Below are positions 42,514-51,794 of a stretch of 64,000 nucleotides of DNA, in pieces. Source of the DNA: CAIVPM01 sp964615145 (GTDB lineage: Bacteria > Bacteroidota > Bacteroidia > Chitinophagales > Chitinophagaceae). A program made the position numbers and the translations under genes. The stretch is taken from positions 62,001-126,000 of the forward strand of contig CAZTOP010000001.1 in assembly GCA_964615145.1 (NCBI GenBank). Direction: 5' to 3'. Position 1 is the first letter of the stretch; each line of letters begins with the position of its first letter. The notes under the pieces were generated by a model. That model was not told where the DNA came from. It searched no databases and was given only the letters and a program-made list of their open reading frames with translations.

Positions 42514-45500
42514 TTAACTTTTTGTTTCTTGACCTTTACTTAATGCCTTACCTTTTGCAAAGTCAACCAATATAGGTGCAGCAACAAATATAGAAGAATA
42601 AGTACCTGTAATAACACCCACTAACATTGCAAATGCAAAACCTTTAGTAACTTCTCCACCAAATATGAATAAGATTAATATGGTTAAGAATACAGTTAAT
42701 GATGTCATAATAGTACGACTTAATGTTTGGTTAATTGCTTTATTAATTGTTTCTTCTTTTGAAAGGTTTGGATATAAACGAGAATCTTCACGTATTCTAT
42801 CGTAAACAATTACCGTATCATTCATCGAGAATCCAATAACTGTTAACACAGCTGCAATAAAATGTTGGTCAATCTCTAATGGGAAAGGAACAATTTTTCT
42901 ACAGAAAGAGAAAACAGCTAAAGTTACTAATACGTCGTGCAATAACGCTACAATGGTACCAACACTATATCTCCAATCTCTAAAACGAATAAAGATGTAA
43001 AAACATATAATAATGATAGCAATAATACCTGCTTTTAAAGCTCCTGCTTTTAAATCTGCAGAGATACTTGGTAAAACTGTTTGAGAACTTTGTTTATATG
43101 CTGTAGAAAATTTAGCAAAAGTTATGTCACTTGGTAAGTGTTTACTTAATCCTGCAAACAAAGCTTGCTCTACTTGTTGGTCTACTTGGTTGCCAGCTTC
43201 CTTAATTTTATAGGCAGTGGTAATATTTAATTCTTTACCATCAATACCTAAAGTTTTAATAATTGCTGCCTCGCCACCAAATGCTGCTTTTAAATCGTCC
43301 CTTACAGCGTCAGCAGTAATTGTTTTATCAAATCTTACTGTATAGCTTCTACCGCCAGCAAACTCAACACCTTGATCAAATCCATTAAATAATGAACTAA
43401 TACCTAGAATTAAAACAACAGCGGATATTGCATATGCAAATTTTCTATATTCAATAAACTTGTAAGAAGCGTGCTTGAATATTTTTTTAGATACTGCTGT
43501 GAAGTATTGAAAATGTCTGTTCTTTTTATCATCTGCATAGATATCTGTAATCAATCTTGATACTAATATTCCACAAAATAAACTTAAAGCAATACCTAAC
43601 ATTTGTGTAGTAGCAAAGCCTAAAATTGGTCCTAAACTAAATGTAAATAAGATAGCAGCAGTTAAAAAGCTTGTTACGTGAGCATCTAAAATTGGAGGTA
43701 ATGAACGCTTGTAACCATCATTTACTGCAACAGAGTAACTTTTGCCTAAGTTTAACTCTTCTTTTATTCTTTCAAAAATAATTACGTTGGTATCTACAGC
43801 CATACCAATGGTTAATACCAAACCAGCAATACCAGCAGAAGTTAATGAAAAACCACCTGGCAAGCATACTAATACACCTACAGTAAATATTAAGTTTAAT
43901 ACTAAAGCTGCATTAGCTACCCAACCAGCTGTGTTATAATACAACAACATTAATAAAAATATTACAGCAAATGCAATAGCAAAACTTTTCATTCCACCAC
44001 TAATTGCCTCAGCTCCTAAAGTTGGACCTACTAATTGCTCTTGAACAATTTTAGCAGGAGCAGGTAGTTTACCACTCTCTAATATACCTGCTAAATCTTG
44101 AGCATCTTTTTGAGAAAAACTTCCAGTAATTTGAGAACGACCTTCTTTAATTGGATTGATGATATTTGGAGCAGAATAAACTGTATTATCTAGCACAATA
44201 GCAATTGGTTTTCCAACGTTTCTTTCTGTCATTTTCCCCCAGATAGTTGTACCAACAGCATCCATTTCCATAGAAACAACAACTTCACCACTTTGACCAT
44301 AATCAGCTCTTGCACCAGTAATGTGATCTCCCTCTAATTCAGCTTGTTCATTATCTAAAGTTTTGATAGCATATAGAGACAAGAAATTTACATCTTTACC
44401 ATCCTTATCTTTCTCAAGCTTCCCATACATAAATGAGGCATTACCCGGAAACTTAGATTTAATTACATCCAATTTTAGATATTCGTTTACAGTTGCAGTG
44501 TCCTTTATAGCAACGTATCCTAAATTTGATGGCCATTTTTGAACACCTTTGTCATCATAAGGTTGTACAAATTGTATGACTCTATATAAAGGATTCATTT
44601 TAGTACTATCTACTTTTTTAGCAACATTTACTGTTGCTTTTGCTGTATCTCCTTTTTTAGTTGTATCAACAACTGCAACAGTATTACCAGCTTGATAATC
44701 TTCTAAAGCTTTATCGGCAGCTTTTATTTGCTCAAATACATCTGGCACCCTGTAACACTCAAAAAATTGTAAGTTAGCAGTAGATTGTAAATAATTTCTT
44801 ACTCTCTCTGGATCTTTTGCACCAGCTAATTCAATAGTTAATCTACTTTTTCTTTCATCTGAATTGATAGAAGGTGAAGAAACCCCAAACTTATCTATAC
44901 GATTGCGGATAATGTTAGTAACATTTTTAAAAGCATCTTGAGCCTTTTCTTTTAAGTAAGTTCTTACTTCAGCTTCACTAGACGAAAATTTAATTTTGCC
45001 ATTGCTTTTATTAATAAAAAAATTAGGAAGGTTAGCAATATTGCCACTCTTTTTGTATTCATCAACAAATAATGTTGCTAAGTCGGCATCGCCATTTGCT
45101 TTTTGAGAAACGGCATTTTGTAAAGCGTTATTGAATGTTGCATCTTTGGTATAATCTGCCAAAGATTTAATTAATACATCCATACTTACTTCCATAGTAA
45201 CACTCATACCTCCTTGTAAATCCAAACCTAAAGCAAGTTCTTGATCTTTTGCAGCACGATAAGTTGTAAATCCAAATGGGCCTACTTTTGTGCTTTTAGT
45301 ACTATCTAACAATTTATTAAGTTTATTTTCATAAACTATTTCTAAACTATCCTTGTATGCCTTTCTAAGATTAGAGTCAGCAGCATTTGGAAATCTTTCC
45401 TCGGGCTTAGCAAAAGTTCTGGAAACCCAGTTTTTCGCTTTGCTTTCCATATCTTTCTCGTGATTTCGTGCCCAAAGGGTAAACGATAAGTAATATAAAC

Positions 45501-45552
45501 AAATCAACAAGAATAAAACAGCAATTATTCTCACTAAGCCTTTCAGTTGCAT
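42514..45552 (-). CDS. secDF: Fused protein translocase subunit SecDF
   Basis: I start at ATG 45552 (1012 residues, MQLKGLVRIIAVLFLLICLYYLSF); the longer reading begins upstream of the promoter box. The SecD half has a membrane segment, the large periplasmic P1 domain and GLVLTIGMAVDTNVIIFERIKEEL. The SecF half has IGFSMNDTVIVYDRIRE and its own P1-like domain. Together they have twelve membrane segments. SecDF uses the proton gradient to pull polypeptides through SecYEG. The fusion into one chain is usual in Bacteroidota. A long alanine/lysine linker around 330-345 lies inside the P1 domain. Confidence 0.97.
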   Translation of the reverse strand: MQLKGLVRIIAVLFLLICLYYLSFTLWARNHEKDMESKAKNWVSRTFAKPEERFPNAADSNLRKAYKDSLEIVYENKLNKLLDSTKSTKVGPFGFTTYRAAKDQELALGLDLQGGMSVTMEVSMDVLIKSLADYTKDATFNNALQNAVSQKANGDADLATLFVDEYKKSGNIANLPNFFINKSNGKIKFSSSEAEVRTYLKEKAQDAFKNVTNIIRNRIDKFGVSSPSINSDERKSRLTIELAGAKDPERVRNYLQSTANLQFFECYRVPDVFEQIKAADKALEDYQAGNTVAVVDTTKKGDTAKATVNVAKKVDSTKMNPLYRVIQFVQPYDDKGVQKWPSNLGYVAIKDTATVNEYLKLDVIKSKFPGNASFMYGKLEKDKDGKDVNFLSLYAIKTLDNEQAELEGDHITGARADYGQSGEVVVSMEMDAVGTTIWGKMTERNVGKPIAIVLDNTVYSAPNIINPIKEGRSQITGSFSQKDAQDLAGILESGKLPAPAKIVQEQLVGPTLGAEAISGGMKSFAIAFAVIFLLMLLYYNTAGWVANAALVLNLIFTVGVLVCLPGGFSLTSAGIAGLVLTIGMAVDTNVIIFERIKEELNLGKSYSVAVNDGYKRSLPPILDAHVTSFLTAAILFTFSLGPILGFATTQMLGIALSLFCGILVSRLITDIYADDKKNRHFQYFTAVSKKIFKHASYKFIEYRKFAYAISAVVLILGISSLFNGFDQGVEFAGGRSYTVRFDKTITADAVRDDLKAAFGGEAAIIKTLGIDGKELNITTAYKIKEAGNQVDQQVEQALFAGLSKHLPSDITFAKFSTAYKQSSQTVLPSISADLKAGALKAGIIAIIIICFYIFIRFRDWRYSVGTIVALLHDVLVTLAVFSFCRKIVPFPLEIDQHFIAAVLTVIGFSMNDTVIVYDRIREDSRLYPNLSKEETINKAINQTLSRTIMTSLTVFLTILILFIFGGEVTKGFAFAMLVGVITGTYSSIFVAAPILVDFAKGKALSKGQETKS

Positions 45553-45580
45553 AACAAAATGTTTTTTAATTTTAGGGTGG

Positions 45581-45588
45581 CAAAGATA
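45581..45588 (-). promoter_or_regulatory. -7 box TATCTTTG of secDF
   Basis: This is an exact match read on the - strand, giving a leader of about 22-28 bases before the ATG at 45552. Confidence 0.55.
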
Positions 45589-45897
45589 GGGGTATAGCAT
45601 ATATGAAATACACCCCTTTTTTAGTCAGCTTTTTTCTAAAAAAATAATACTTAACACACAGATTTTAGCAGAGATGTTAGTTTATTTCCAAATAATTGCA
45701 AATAAGTAGTTAACAAAAACTAGAAGAATATTGTTTTTCTCTCAATAAAACAACTATTGCAACGAACCCAACATAGCTCCTTTATATGTTTAATTTAATT
45801 AACCACCCACCACTAGCACCCCCAAACATTATTGATGTTGTTATGAGCTAGTTGATTTTAAAGATAATAATTATTACATGGTTAAAAATTATTATTC

Positions 45898-46023
45898 TAT
45901 GGTATTATTTACATAAAATGTGTAACTAGTACATATTTTTAACAGTAAGGATACCATATATATATAAATAATTTTAATTTAAAAAATGCTCTCTCTTTTT
46001 TTGTAAATTCAAATAATACCATA
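45898..46023. repeat. Pair of perfect 13-bp inverted repeats 100 bases apart
   Basis: TATGGTATTATTT (45898-45910) and AAATAATACCATA (46011-46023) are exact reverse complements. The 126-base span has no coding capacity. It could be a small terminal-repeat element or the basal stem of a structured RNA. No target-site duplication is visible. Confidence 0.45.
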
Positions 46024-46095
46024 TTTTCGCTTTGGTTTTTCATAGGATATTGGATTTTAAAAACGGGGCATTGTTTCTACAAAGCCCCTTTTTTT
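46024..46095 (+). ncRNA. Putative short non-coding RNA ending in an orphan terminator
   Basis: A near-consensus -7 sequence (TATTTTCG, 46022-46029) lies 36 bases before GGGGC (46065-46069), which pairs with GCCCC (46084-46088). An inner TTG/CAA stem lies across an A-A mismatch, and T7 follows. Nothing upstream on this strand needs terminating, since the nearest + strand gene ends at 42370 with its own terminator. The terminator itself is firm; the RNA and its 5' end are inferred. Confidence 0.4.
46065..46095 (+). terminator. Orphan intrinsic terminator
   Basis: The stem is GGGGC/GCCCC plus inner TTG/CAA pairing, followed by T7. It is followed by the aspartyl protease gene on the same strand, which starts at 46250. 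Confidence 0.85.
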
Positions 46096-46249
46096 ATGCT
46101 ACTATTTTCAAAGCTGTTATCATGAATTACTTTTTTGTTATACAATTCATTACTGAAAACTATCACTCATCAGAAATATTTGCCACTGATAACATTACAA
46201 GAATGTATACATTGTAACATTGATTTATTGTTTAATATTACACCTGCTT

Positions 46250-47437
46250 ATGAGGTATTTATTAGTCATATTACTTAGCTTCTGTGCTGTTATTGGTAAT
46301 GGTCAATTTAAAATTGGTAAAGTGAATGCCAAAAAAATTACTAGTTTGCCTTTTAGAATGCTTACTGGAGGAACAGTAATTGTTAAAGCAACACTTGATG
46401 ACTTTGGAGATACCTTAAACTTTGTTTTTGATACAGGAAGTGGTGGTATTTCTTTGGACTCAACCACTGCTCATAATTTGAACTTACCATTAGTTAAAAC
46501 CGAAAGAAATATTCGAGGTATTGCAGGAATGAAGAACCTTGATTTTGTATTTAACAGGGCTTTAAGGTTTAAAAACTTATTAGTGGATAGTTTAGATTTT
46601 CACATTAATAATTACGATATTTTAACAAGTGCTTATGGTGTTAAAATTGATGGAGTAATAGGTTTAAGTTTTTTGAAACGATTCATTGTTGCAATAAACT
46701 ATGATGAGTATATAATGGATATTTATTCGCCTGGGAATTTTAAATATCCTAAAAATGGATATACACTACATCCTAATTTTAATTCATTGCCATCGGTATC
46801 ATCAATTGTTTCAGATAATAGTGTTTCAAATGCTAGTTTTATTTTTGATACAGGTGCTGGTTTAAATATGTTGTTGAGTGATGAGTATATCAAAGACAGT
46901 AGTATCCTTAAAAAGAATAGAAAATTGTTTGTAACTCAAGCTGAAGGATTAGGTGGAAAAAAAGTAATGAATATAACTGTTCTTAAAAAACTAACTCTTG
47001 GCCCGTATAAATTTCGATGGGTTCCTGTATATATTTTTAAAGATGATTATAATGTAACTGGCTATCCCAAAATGGGAGGTGTTTTGGGCAATGATATTTT
47101 GAGAAGATTTAATTTGGTGATTAATTATCCCGATAAAAAAATTCACATAAAACCTAATACTCATTTTTTTGATGATTTTGATTATTCATACACAGGCTTG
47201 GCATTATATCAGGTTGATGATAAAATTATAATTGAAGATGTGGTTGCATCAAGTCCTGCAGACAAAGCAGGTATTAAACCCAATGATATAATTTTTGCAG
47301 TTAATAACGATTTTACCCAAAATTTACAAGCCTATAAACAGGCTTTACAAACTGCCGACAACAGTATTAAAATGATTATTATCAGAAATGGAGAGTTATT
47401 AAACATAAGTTTAGAAGTGCAGCATTTAATGCATTAA
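46250..47437 (+). CDS. Retropepsin-like aspartyl protease with C-terminal PDZ domain
   Basis: From ATG 46250 the 395 residues begin with a signal peptide (MRYLLVILLSFCAVIGNGQ). Two aspartyl-protease half-sites follow: DTGSGG at about 61-66 (FVFDTGSGG) and DTGAG at about 200-204 (FIFDTGAG). This is a duplicated single-chain retropepsin fold. A PDZ domain occupies about 320-395 (IIIEDVVASSPADKAGIKPNDIIFAV). Proteins of this build are periplasmic proteases of unknown substrate in Bacteroidota. It is convergent with, and overlaps by 4 bases, the SprT-like gene. Confidence 0.9.
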   Translation: MRYLLVILLSFCAVIGNGQFKIGKVNAKKITSLPFRMLTGGTVIVKATLDDFGDTLNFVFDTGSGGISLDSTTAHNLNLPLVKTERNIRGIAGMKNLDFVFNRALRFKNLLVDSLDFHINNYDILTSAYGVKIDGVIGLSFLKRFIVAINYDEYIMDIYSPGNFKYPKNGYTLHPNFNSLPSVSSIVSDNSVSNASFIFDTGAGLNMLLSDEYIKDSSILKKNRKLFVTQAEGLGGKKVMNITVLKKLTLGPYKFRWVPVYIFKDDYNVTGYPKMGGVLGNDILRRFNLVINYPDKKIHIKPNTHFFDDFDYSYTGLALYQVDDKIIIEDVVASSPADKAGIKPNDIIFAVNNDFTQNLQAYKQALQTADNSIKMIIIRNGELLNISLEVQHLMH

Positions 47438-48075
47438 TTTGTTTTTTTATCAACAAGCTTTACTTCTGCAATTGGACTAAATGCGTACAACCTTCCGGTG
47501 CTAATTTCTAAACATTCATATCTTTTTCTGCGTTGTGAACCTTTTTTAAATACTCTTCCTTTTTCGGTTATAAATAAACTGCCTGTAGGTATTTGTTCAA
47601 GTAAAATGTTTCCAAAGGAATTACTGGTATTATAACTTCTTAAAACTTTTAATAAAGAAGTTTCGCCGTTTGCAGTAGCAGCTGGATTATGAATGGTTTG
47701 ATATAAAGCAATACTAATATCAGTAGGGAAAATATTTTTTTGCAGGTAATTTAGTAATAGCTTTCCGTAAATCAATTTCCACTCTTTTCCGTGTGGTTCT
47801 ACTTTGTTTGAGAATTGCTCGAACGTAAGTAGATGTGCTATTTCGTGTAAAAGCGTTATTAAAAATTCGTACTTATTTAGATTTCCATTAATAGTAATAC
47901 GATGATTTTTTCCTGTAACAGCGTGCCTGTAATCGCCCAGAATAGATTGTCTTTTTTGGGTTACGGTTAAATGCACTTTGTATTGATGAATGTAATTAAC
48001 AGTATCTTCAAAACTACCTTCTGGTAAATAGGTAGCTAAAGTATGCATAGGATGCTCAACTTTTGCCATTGTCAT
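47434..48075 (-). CDS. SprT-like zinc metallopeptidase-domain protein
   Basis: The 213 residues contain HEIAH (77-81) and a third ligand in EPHGKEW (H95), the zinc site of the SprT-like/Spartan M48-like fold. In eukaryotes such domains cleave DNA-protein crosslinks; the bacterial role is unproven. There is no signal peptide, so it is cytoplasmic. The C-terminus has a basic stretch (KKGSQRRKRYECLE) compatible with nucleic acid binding. The start overlaps the end of the AtpI-like gene by 20 bases, and the stop overlaps the protease gene. Confidence 0.85.
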   Translation of the reverse strand: MTMAKVEHPMHTLATYLPEGSFEDTVNYIHQYKVHLTVTQKRQSILGDYRHAVTGKNHRITINGNLNKYEFLITLLHEIAHLLTFEQFSNKVEPHGKEWKLIYGKLLLNYLQKNIFPTDISIALYQTIHNPAATANGETSLLKVLRSYNTSNSFGNILLEQIPTGSLFITEKGRVFKKGSQRRKRYECLEISTGRLYAFSPIAEVKLVDKKTN

Positions 48076-48463
48076 TTCTCATTTTACCTGCAATTCTTAC
48101 TTCAATAAAAGTATAAATGATGTATAATCCCAAACCGCAAAAAACGCCATAAGAATTTCTTTTTTCTTTTGCAATAAGAACGTAAATCACAATTGAAAAT
48201 GCTGCTATCATTAGTTTTAATAAAGATGCAGCCATCATTGTTCTTACAATTGCATTGGGATTTTTTTTGTCACAGGCATTTTTGTGCATTGCTATACTAA
48301 GTGTGCTTATTAAAAATAAAATACAGTTAGCACCAATAACTACATCTGCATTGATATTTATTTTCTGCAGTTGTATATTAAAAATTAAGGCTAAGCAATT
48401 TACTAATATAAATACTAAAAATAAAGGCATTATTTTTTTAGCAAAAGACTGTTTAGCTTGCAT
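48056..48463 (-). CDS. AtpI-like small membrane protein
   Basis: The 135 residues have four membrane segments (about 10-30, 40-60, 75-97 and 103-122) and the pattern MMAASLLKLMIAAFSIVIYVLI seen in ATP synthase I (AtpI)-like proteins. The AtpZ-like gene is directly upstream (3 bases), an arrangement that normally precedes the atp operon. Here no F1F0 gene follows; a SprT-like gene does. The annotation rests on topology and the neighbour, so it is a moderate call. Confidence 0.6.
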   Translation of the reverse strand: MQAKQSFAKKIMPLFLVFILVNCLALIFNIQLQKININADVVIGANCILFLISTLSIAMHKNACDKKNPNAIVRTMMAASLLKLMIAAFSIVIYVLIAKEKRNSYGVFCGLGLYIIYTFIEVRIAGKMRNDNGKS

Positions 48464-48466
48464 AAA

Positions 48467-48667
48467 TTATTTCTTTTTCGAGGTATCTTTTATTACTTTT
48501 ATAAGCAAGCCTATAGTAGTAAATAATGTAAATAAAAGGGTAAATAAAGGAAATTTTAATGTTGTTTGCCTATCAATCCAATCGCCAATAAAATATGCCA
48601 GTATTAAGCTGGTAACCATTGTTGTTCCTAGGGAGAAGTACTGATTATTTTTTTGGGGTAATGGCAT
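48467..48667 (-). CDS. AtpZ-type small membrane protein
   Basis: This 66-residue protein has two helices. The sequence FSLGTTMVTSLILAYFIGDWIDRQ...PLFTLLFTLFTTIGLLIKVIKD follows the AtpZ/AtpI pattern of a helical hairpin with a conserved glycine-rich first helix and an aspartate in IGDWID. AtpZ proteins assist ATP synthase assembly or magnesium handling. It lies 10 bases after the thioredoxin-like gene region and 3 bases before the AtpI-like gene, on the - strand. Confidence 0.75.
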   Translation of the reverse strand: MPLPQKNNQYFSLGTTMVTSLILAYFIGDWIDRQTTLKFPLFTLLFTLFTTIGLLIKVIKDTSKKK

Positions 48668-48677
48668 TATTAATTTT

Positions 48678-49172
48678 CTAGTCTTTATAATTTTTGGGAT
48701 TTAGTGCATTGGGCGACCAATTATCAAAAAACTCTATCACCTTGGATTTATTGTATCCTTTTCCTTCTTCTAAATAAGCAGAGTTTTGAGTATGAAGTCT
48801 ATTGCCATTGCCATCTAAAATAATGAATACAGGGAATCCAAAACGCTGTGGATATCCATACTTAGCAAGTATATCAGCATTAGTATTTTCCTTGCTGTGA
48901 TTTAGATGGTAAAAAATGTAATTAGCATTAACAGCAGAATCAAGTTGTTTGTCTTTTACAATCATTTTATTAAAACGTAAACACCAGCTGCACCAATTTC
49001 CTCCAGTCATCAGTATAACGTGTTTGCCTGTTTTTTTTGCTTCTTTAATGGCTGCACTTATATCTTCTTTAGCATTGGCGTTTGGATTGTAGGGTTTTAA
49101 TGTATCACCATAATTTGCTTTTGCAGAAAGGCTAATGGTTATTAGGAATAATATGTTGAATAGGTACTTCAT
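48678..49172 (-). CDS. Exported thioredoxin-family protein (CSWC)
   Basis: This 164-residue protein has a signal peptide (1-19, ending SLSAKA) and a thioredoxin fold of the DUF255/thioredoxin_7 type. The active-site pair C61-x-x-C64 lies in GGNWCSWCLRFNK, and a proline-containing FGFPVFIILDGNGN at about 120-133 supplies the cis-proline. It would act in thiol-disulfide exchange in the periplasm, possibly reducing or isomerising disulfides. It precedes the AtpZ-like gene on the - strand. Confidence 0.87.
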   Translation of the reverse strand: MKYLFNILFLITISLSAKANYGDTLKPYNPNANAKEDISAAIKEAKKTGKHVILMTGGNWCSWCLRFNKMIVKDKQLDSAVNANYIFYHLNHSKENTNADILAKYGYPQRFGFPVFIILDGNGNRLHTQNSAYLEEGKGYNKSKVIEFFDNWSPNALNPKNYKD

Positions 49173-49226
49173 TATTTTTTTTGTAAAAGTAAATGATTTT
49201 AATACTAGTACTTGTTAGAGAAAAGA

Positions 49227-50516
49227 TTATTTTGATTTACCATAATCCATTACTAGTTGGCAAAATGCTTTAACCCCCACATCAAGTTTTGAATCATCAA
49301 TATAGAAGTCTGGGGTGTGATGGCTTGGTGCTTGTTCCATAGCAATGTTGGGGTCTCTAGCTCCTAAATAAAAAAAGAAAGCTGGAATATTTTCTCCATA
49401 AAATGAGAAATCTTCGGCACCAGTTTCCCATAACCAAGGAATCAGATTTTCCTTTCCTCCTGCTGCAATCTGTAAAGATGGTAGGGATTTTTCTACTAGT
49501 TTAGGGTTGTTATAAGTAACTAGTGTTTTGTTTTCAAAGTTTATATCAACAAGTGCACCACTAGCAGCTGCAATATTTGTTGCTGTGGTTCTTATTTTGT
49601 CCAAAACGTCTAATCTCATTTTACTATCCAAAGTTCTTATAGTGCCTTCCATTGTAGCATCTTCTGGAATAATATTAAATCTAATACCGCTGTTAATTTT
49701 TCCAACCGTAATAACTACCGGTGCTTTAACAATGTTTGTTTGCCTGCTTACAATATTTTGCAAGGCTTGAATAATTTGAGCACTGATAACAATAGGATCG
49801 ATACTGTTCCAAGGATATGCACCATGACTTTGCTTTCCTTTAACTTTAATTGTAAATAAATCGGCACTTGCCATAAAAGCCTCTGGTTTATAATATATTT
49901 TACCATTATCTCCAAATGATTCTATGTGAATCCCAAAAACCGCATCAGGTTTAGGATTTTGTAAACAACCTTCTTTAATCATTAATTTGGCTCCACCTTC
50001 TTCACCATTTGGAGCACCTTCTTCGGCAGGTTGAAATAAGAAAATAACATTGCCAGAAAGTTCACTTTTTAGTTTACATAAAACTGTTGCTGCTCCCATT
50101 AACATTGCAATATGAGCATCGTGTCCACAAGCATGCATAACATTTACTTTTTGGCTATTGTATGTAGTGCTTACAATTGATTTAAAAGATAAATTGTTTC
50201 TTTCTTCAACTGGCAAAGCATCTATATCTGCACGTAAAGCAATATTAGGTCCGGGTTTGCCAGTTTTTAAAACAGCCATAACTCCAGTTTTGGCAATCTT
50301 TTTAGGCTCTAACCCCAAACTTTGTAAATAATTAAAAATCTTTTCTTGGGTTTTAAATTCTCTGTTTGAGAGTTCAGGATTTTGATGAAAATATCTACGC
50401 CACTCGATAACTTTTGGCGAAATTGAATTTAAAATATTGCTATAATCTCTAGGTTCATTTTGGGCGATGACATTTTGAAAAATGAATATAAATGAAGCGA
50501 TAAAAAATTTTTTCAT
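49227..50516 (-). CDS. M20-family amidohydrolase / N-acyl-amino-acid deacylase, exported
   Basis: The 429 residues begin with a signal peptide (1-19), followed by the M20D metallohydrolase core. RADIDALP spans 95-102, and HACGHDAH (128-135) supplies the metal-binding Cys and His. FQPAEEGAPNGEEGG has the catalytic and metal-binding glutamates (E165/E166), and a dimerisation lid domain lies at about 200-310. Homologues hydrolyse hippurate, N-acetyl amino acids or IAA conjugates. The substrate is not predictable, and the signal peptide suggests a periplasmic peptide-processing role. It is monocistronic. Confidence 0.9.
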   Translation of the reverse strand: MKKFFIASFIFIFQNVIAQNEPRDYSNILNSISPKVIEWRRYFHQNPELSNREFKTQEKIFNYLQSLGLEPKKIAKTGVMAVLKTGKPGPNIALRADIDALPVEERNNLSFKSIVSTTYNSQKVNVMHACGHDAHIAMLMGAATVLCKLKSELSGNVIFLFQPAEEGAPNGEEGGAKLMIKEGCLQNPKPDAVFGIHIESFGDNGKIYYKPEAFMASADLFTIKVKGKQSHGAYPWNSIDPIVISAQIIQALQNIVSRQTNIVKAPVVITVGKINSGIRFNIIPEDATMEGTIRTLDSKMRLDVLDKIRTTATNIAAASGALVDINFENKTLVTYNNPKLVEKSLPSLQIAAGGKENLIPWLWETGAEDFSFYGENIPAFFFYLGARDPNIAMEQAPSHHTPDFYIDDSKLDVGVKAFCQLVMDYGKSK

Positions 50517-50673
50517 AAGCTAAAATTAAATATAAATGTAAGGCTTTTCAAAACTATAAATCACATTATCTTGATGAGTAATCAATTGAATATTTTGCAC
50601 AAAATGTTGTGGAAAAATTATATTAGGTATAAACAGCACACCACATACTTTTACACAGTTAATAGTGTACCAT

Positions 50674-50946
50674 ATGAAATTTAATCAATCAACATTAGAT
50701 AAATTGGAAGATATACTTTCACAAGGAGAATATAAAGTAAGATACGAGCGTGGCACTTTTCAAAGTGGTTGGTGTGTTCTTGAAGAGAAAAGAGTAGTAG
50801 TGCTTAATAAATTTTTGGATGCTGAGGGTAGAATAAACACTTTACTAGATTTAATTCCTCAGCTTAATATCAATTATGACAAACTTACTTTTGAAAGTCA
50901 AAAATTATTTGACAGTGTTATATCTAAATCTATCATCATAGCCTAG
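50674..50946 (+). CDS. Small conserved protein of unknown function (90 aa)
   Basis: I start at ATG 50674, though a GTG 9 bases upstream is possible. The protein is soluble, about 90 residues, with a helical N-terminus (QSTLDKLEDILSQ), a beta-rich centre (YKVRYERGTFQSGWCVLEEKRVVVLNKFLDAEGR) and a helical C-terminus. It has one cysteine. Its sequence looks constrained, with few low-complexity stretches, and it directly precedes an MBL-fold gene by 10 bases. I do not recognise the function. Confidence 0.75.
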   Translation: MKFNQSTLDKLEDILSQGEYKVRYERGTFQSGWCVLEEKRVVVLNKFLDAEGRINTLLDLIPQLNINYDKLTFESQKLFDSVISKSIIIA

Positions 50947-50956
50947 TATTGTTACA

Positions 50957-51733
50957 TTGCAACAAACACCTATTCAAATCACATTCCTTGGAACAGGCAC
51001 TAGCAGTGGTGTTCCTATGATTGGATGCAATTGCAATGTTTGTAAATCAGATAATAAAAAAGATAAACGACTTAGAAGTAGTATTTTAATTTCTTCAAAA
51101 ACAACTACGATAGTTATTGATACAACTCCCGATTTCAGGTATCAAATGTTAAGAACTAACACCAGCAAATTAGATGCTGTAGTTTTTACACACCCTCATA
51201 AAGATCATCTTTCCGGTTTAGATGATGTAAGAGCTTTTAACTTTTTTAGTGGAAACCCAATGCCACTTTACGCAAACGAGCTAACTGCAACAGAAATTAG
51301 AAAAGATATGCACTATGCTTTTGCAGAAAAAAAATATCCCGGAGTACCCAATTTAATTATTCATGATATCGATAACGAAAAGTTCATCATTGGTGACATT
51401 GAGTTACAACCTATAAAAGTGTGGCATTTTAAAATGCCTGTACTTGGTTTTAGGATTGGAGATTTTACTTACATTACTGATGCCAATAGTATTGATGTTA
51501 AAGAAAAAGAAAAGATTGTTGGTAGCAAAATTCTTGTATTAAATGCTTTAAGAAAAGAGAAACATATTTCTCATTTTACATTATCTGAAGCCATAGATTT
51601 GGCAACAGAATTAAATGTTCCAGAAGTTTATTTTACGCATATCAGTCATCAATTAGGAAAACATATCGATGTAAATACAGATTTGCCAGAAAATATGAAA
51701 CTTGCTTTCGATGGTTTGCAGCTAAAAATATAA
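50957..51733 (+). CDS. PhnP-like metallo-beta-lactamase-fold hydrolase
   Basis: This 258-residue protein reads TFLGTGTSSGVPMIGCNCNVC at the start and has the zinc motif THPHKDHLSG at about 79-88 (HxHxDH form). An additional metal-binding cysteine cluster is near the N-terminus, and FTHISHQLGKH is near the C-terminus. PhnP-type enzymes cleave cyclic phosphate diesters, including 2',3'-cyclic nucleotides. The start is TTG; an ATG is lacking upstream in frame. It is cytoplasmic. It follows the small unknown gene by 10 bases, so they may be cotranscribed. Confidence 0.88.
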   Translation: MQQTPIQITFLGTGTSSGVPMIGCNCNVCKSDNKKDKRLRSSILISSKTTTIVIDTTPDFRYQMLRTNTSKLDAVVFTHPHKDHLSGLDDVRAFNFFSGNPMPLYANELTATEIRKDMHYAFAEKKYPGVPNLIIHDIDNEKFIIGDIELQPIKVWHFKMPVLGFRIGDFTYITDANSIDVKEKEKIVGSKILVLNALRKEKHISHFTLSEAIDLATELNVPEVYFTHISHQLGKHIDVNTDLPENMKLAFDGLQLKI

Positions 51734-51794
51734 TTTGTAATATATTGTTGTTGAATTAAATAGCTGCTTAAATTCGTTGTCAAAATTTTTGATA

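Larger units (their letters stand above)
45553..46249. other. 697-base intergenic region with an orphan terminator
   Basis: This stretch contains the secDF promoter box (45581-45588, TATCTTTG on the - strand), AT-rich DNA without a supported gene, a pair of 13-bp inverted repeats 100 bases apart (45898-45910 and 46011-46023), and a strong rightward terminator at 46065. A 61-codon reading frame at 46032-46217 lies across that terminator and is not credible. Confidence 0.6.

Noticed and set aside
46032..46217. 61-codon reading frame before the aspartyl protease gene
   Set aside because: It spans the orphan terminator, has no domain, and its composition is that of noncoding DNA.
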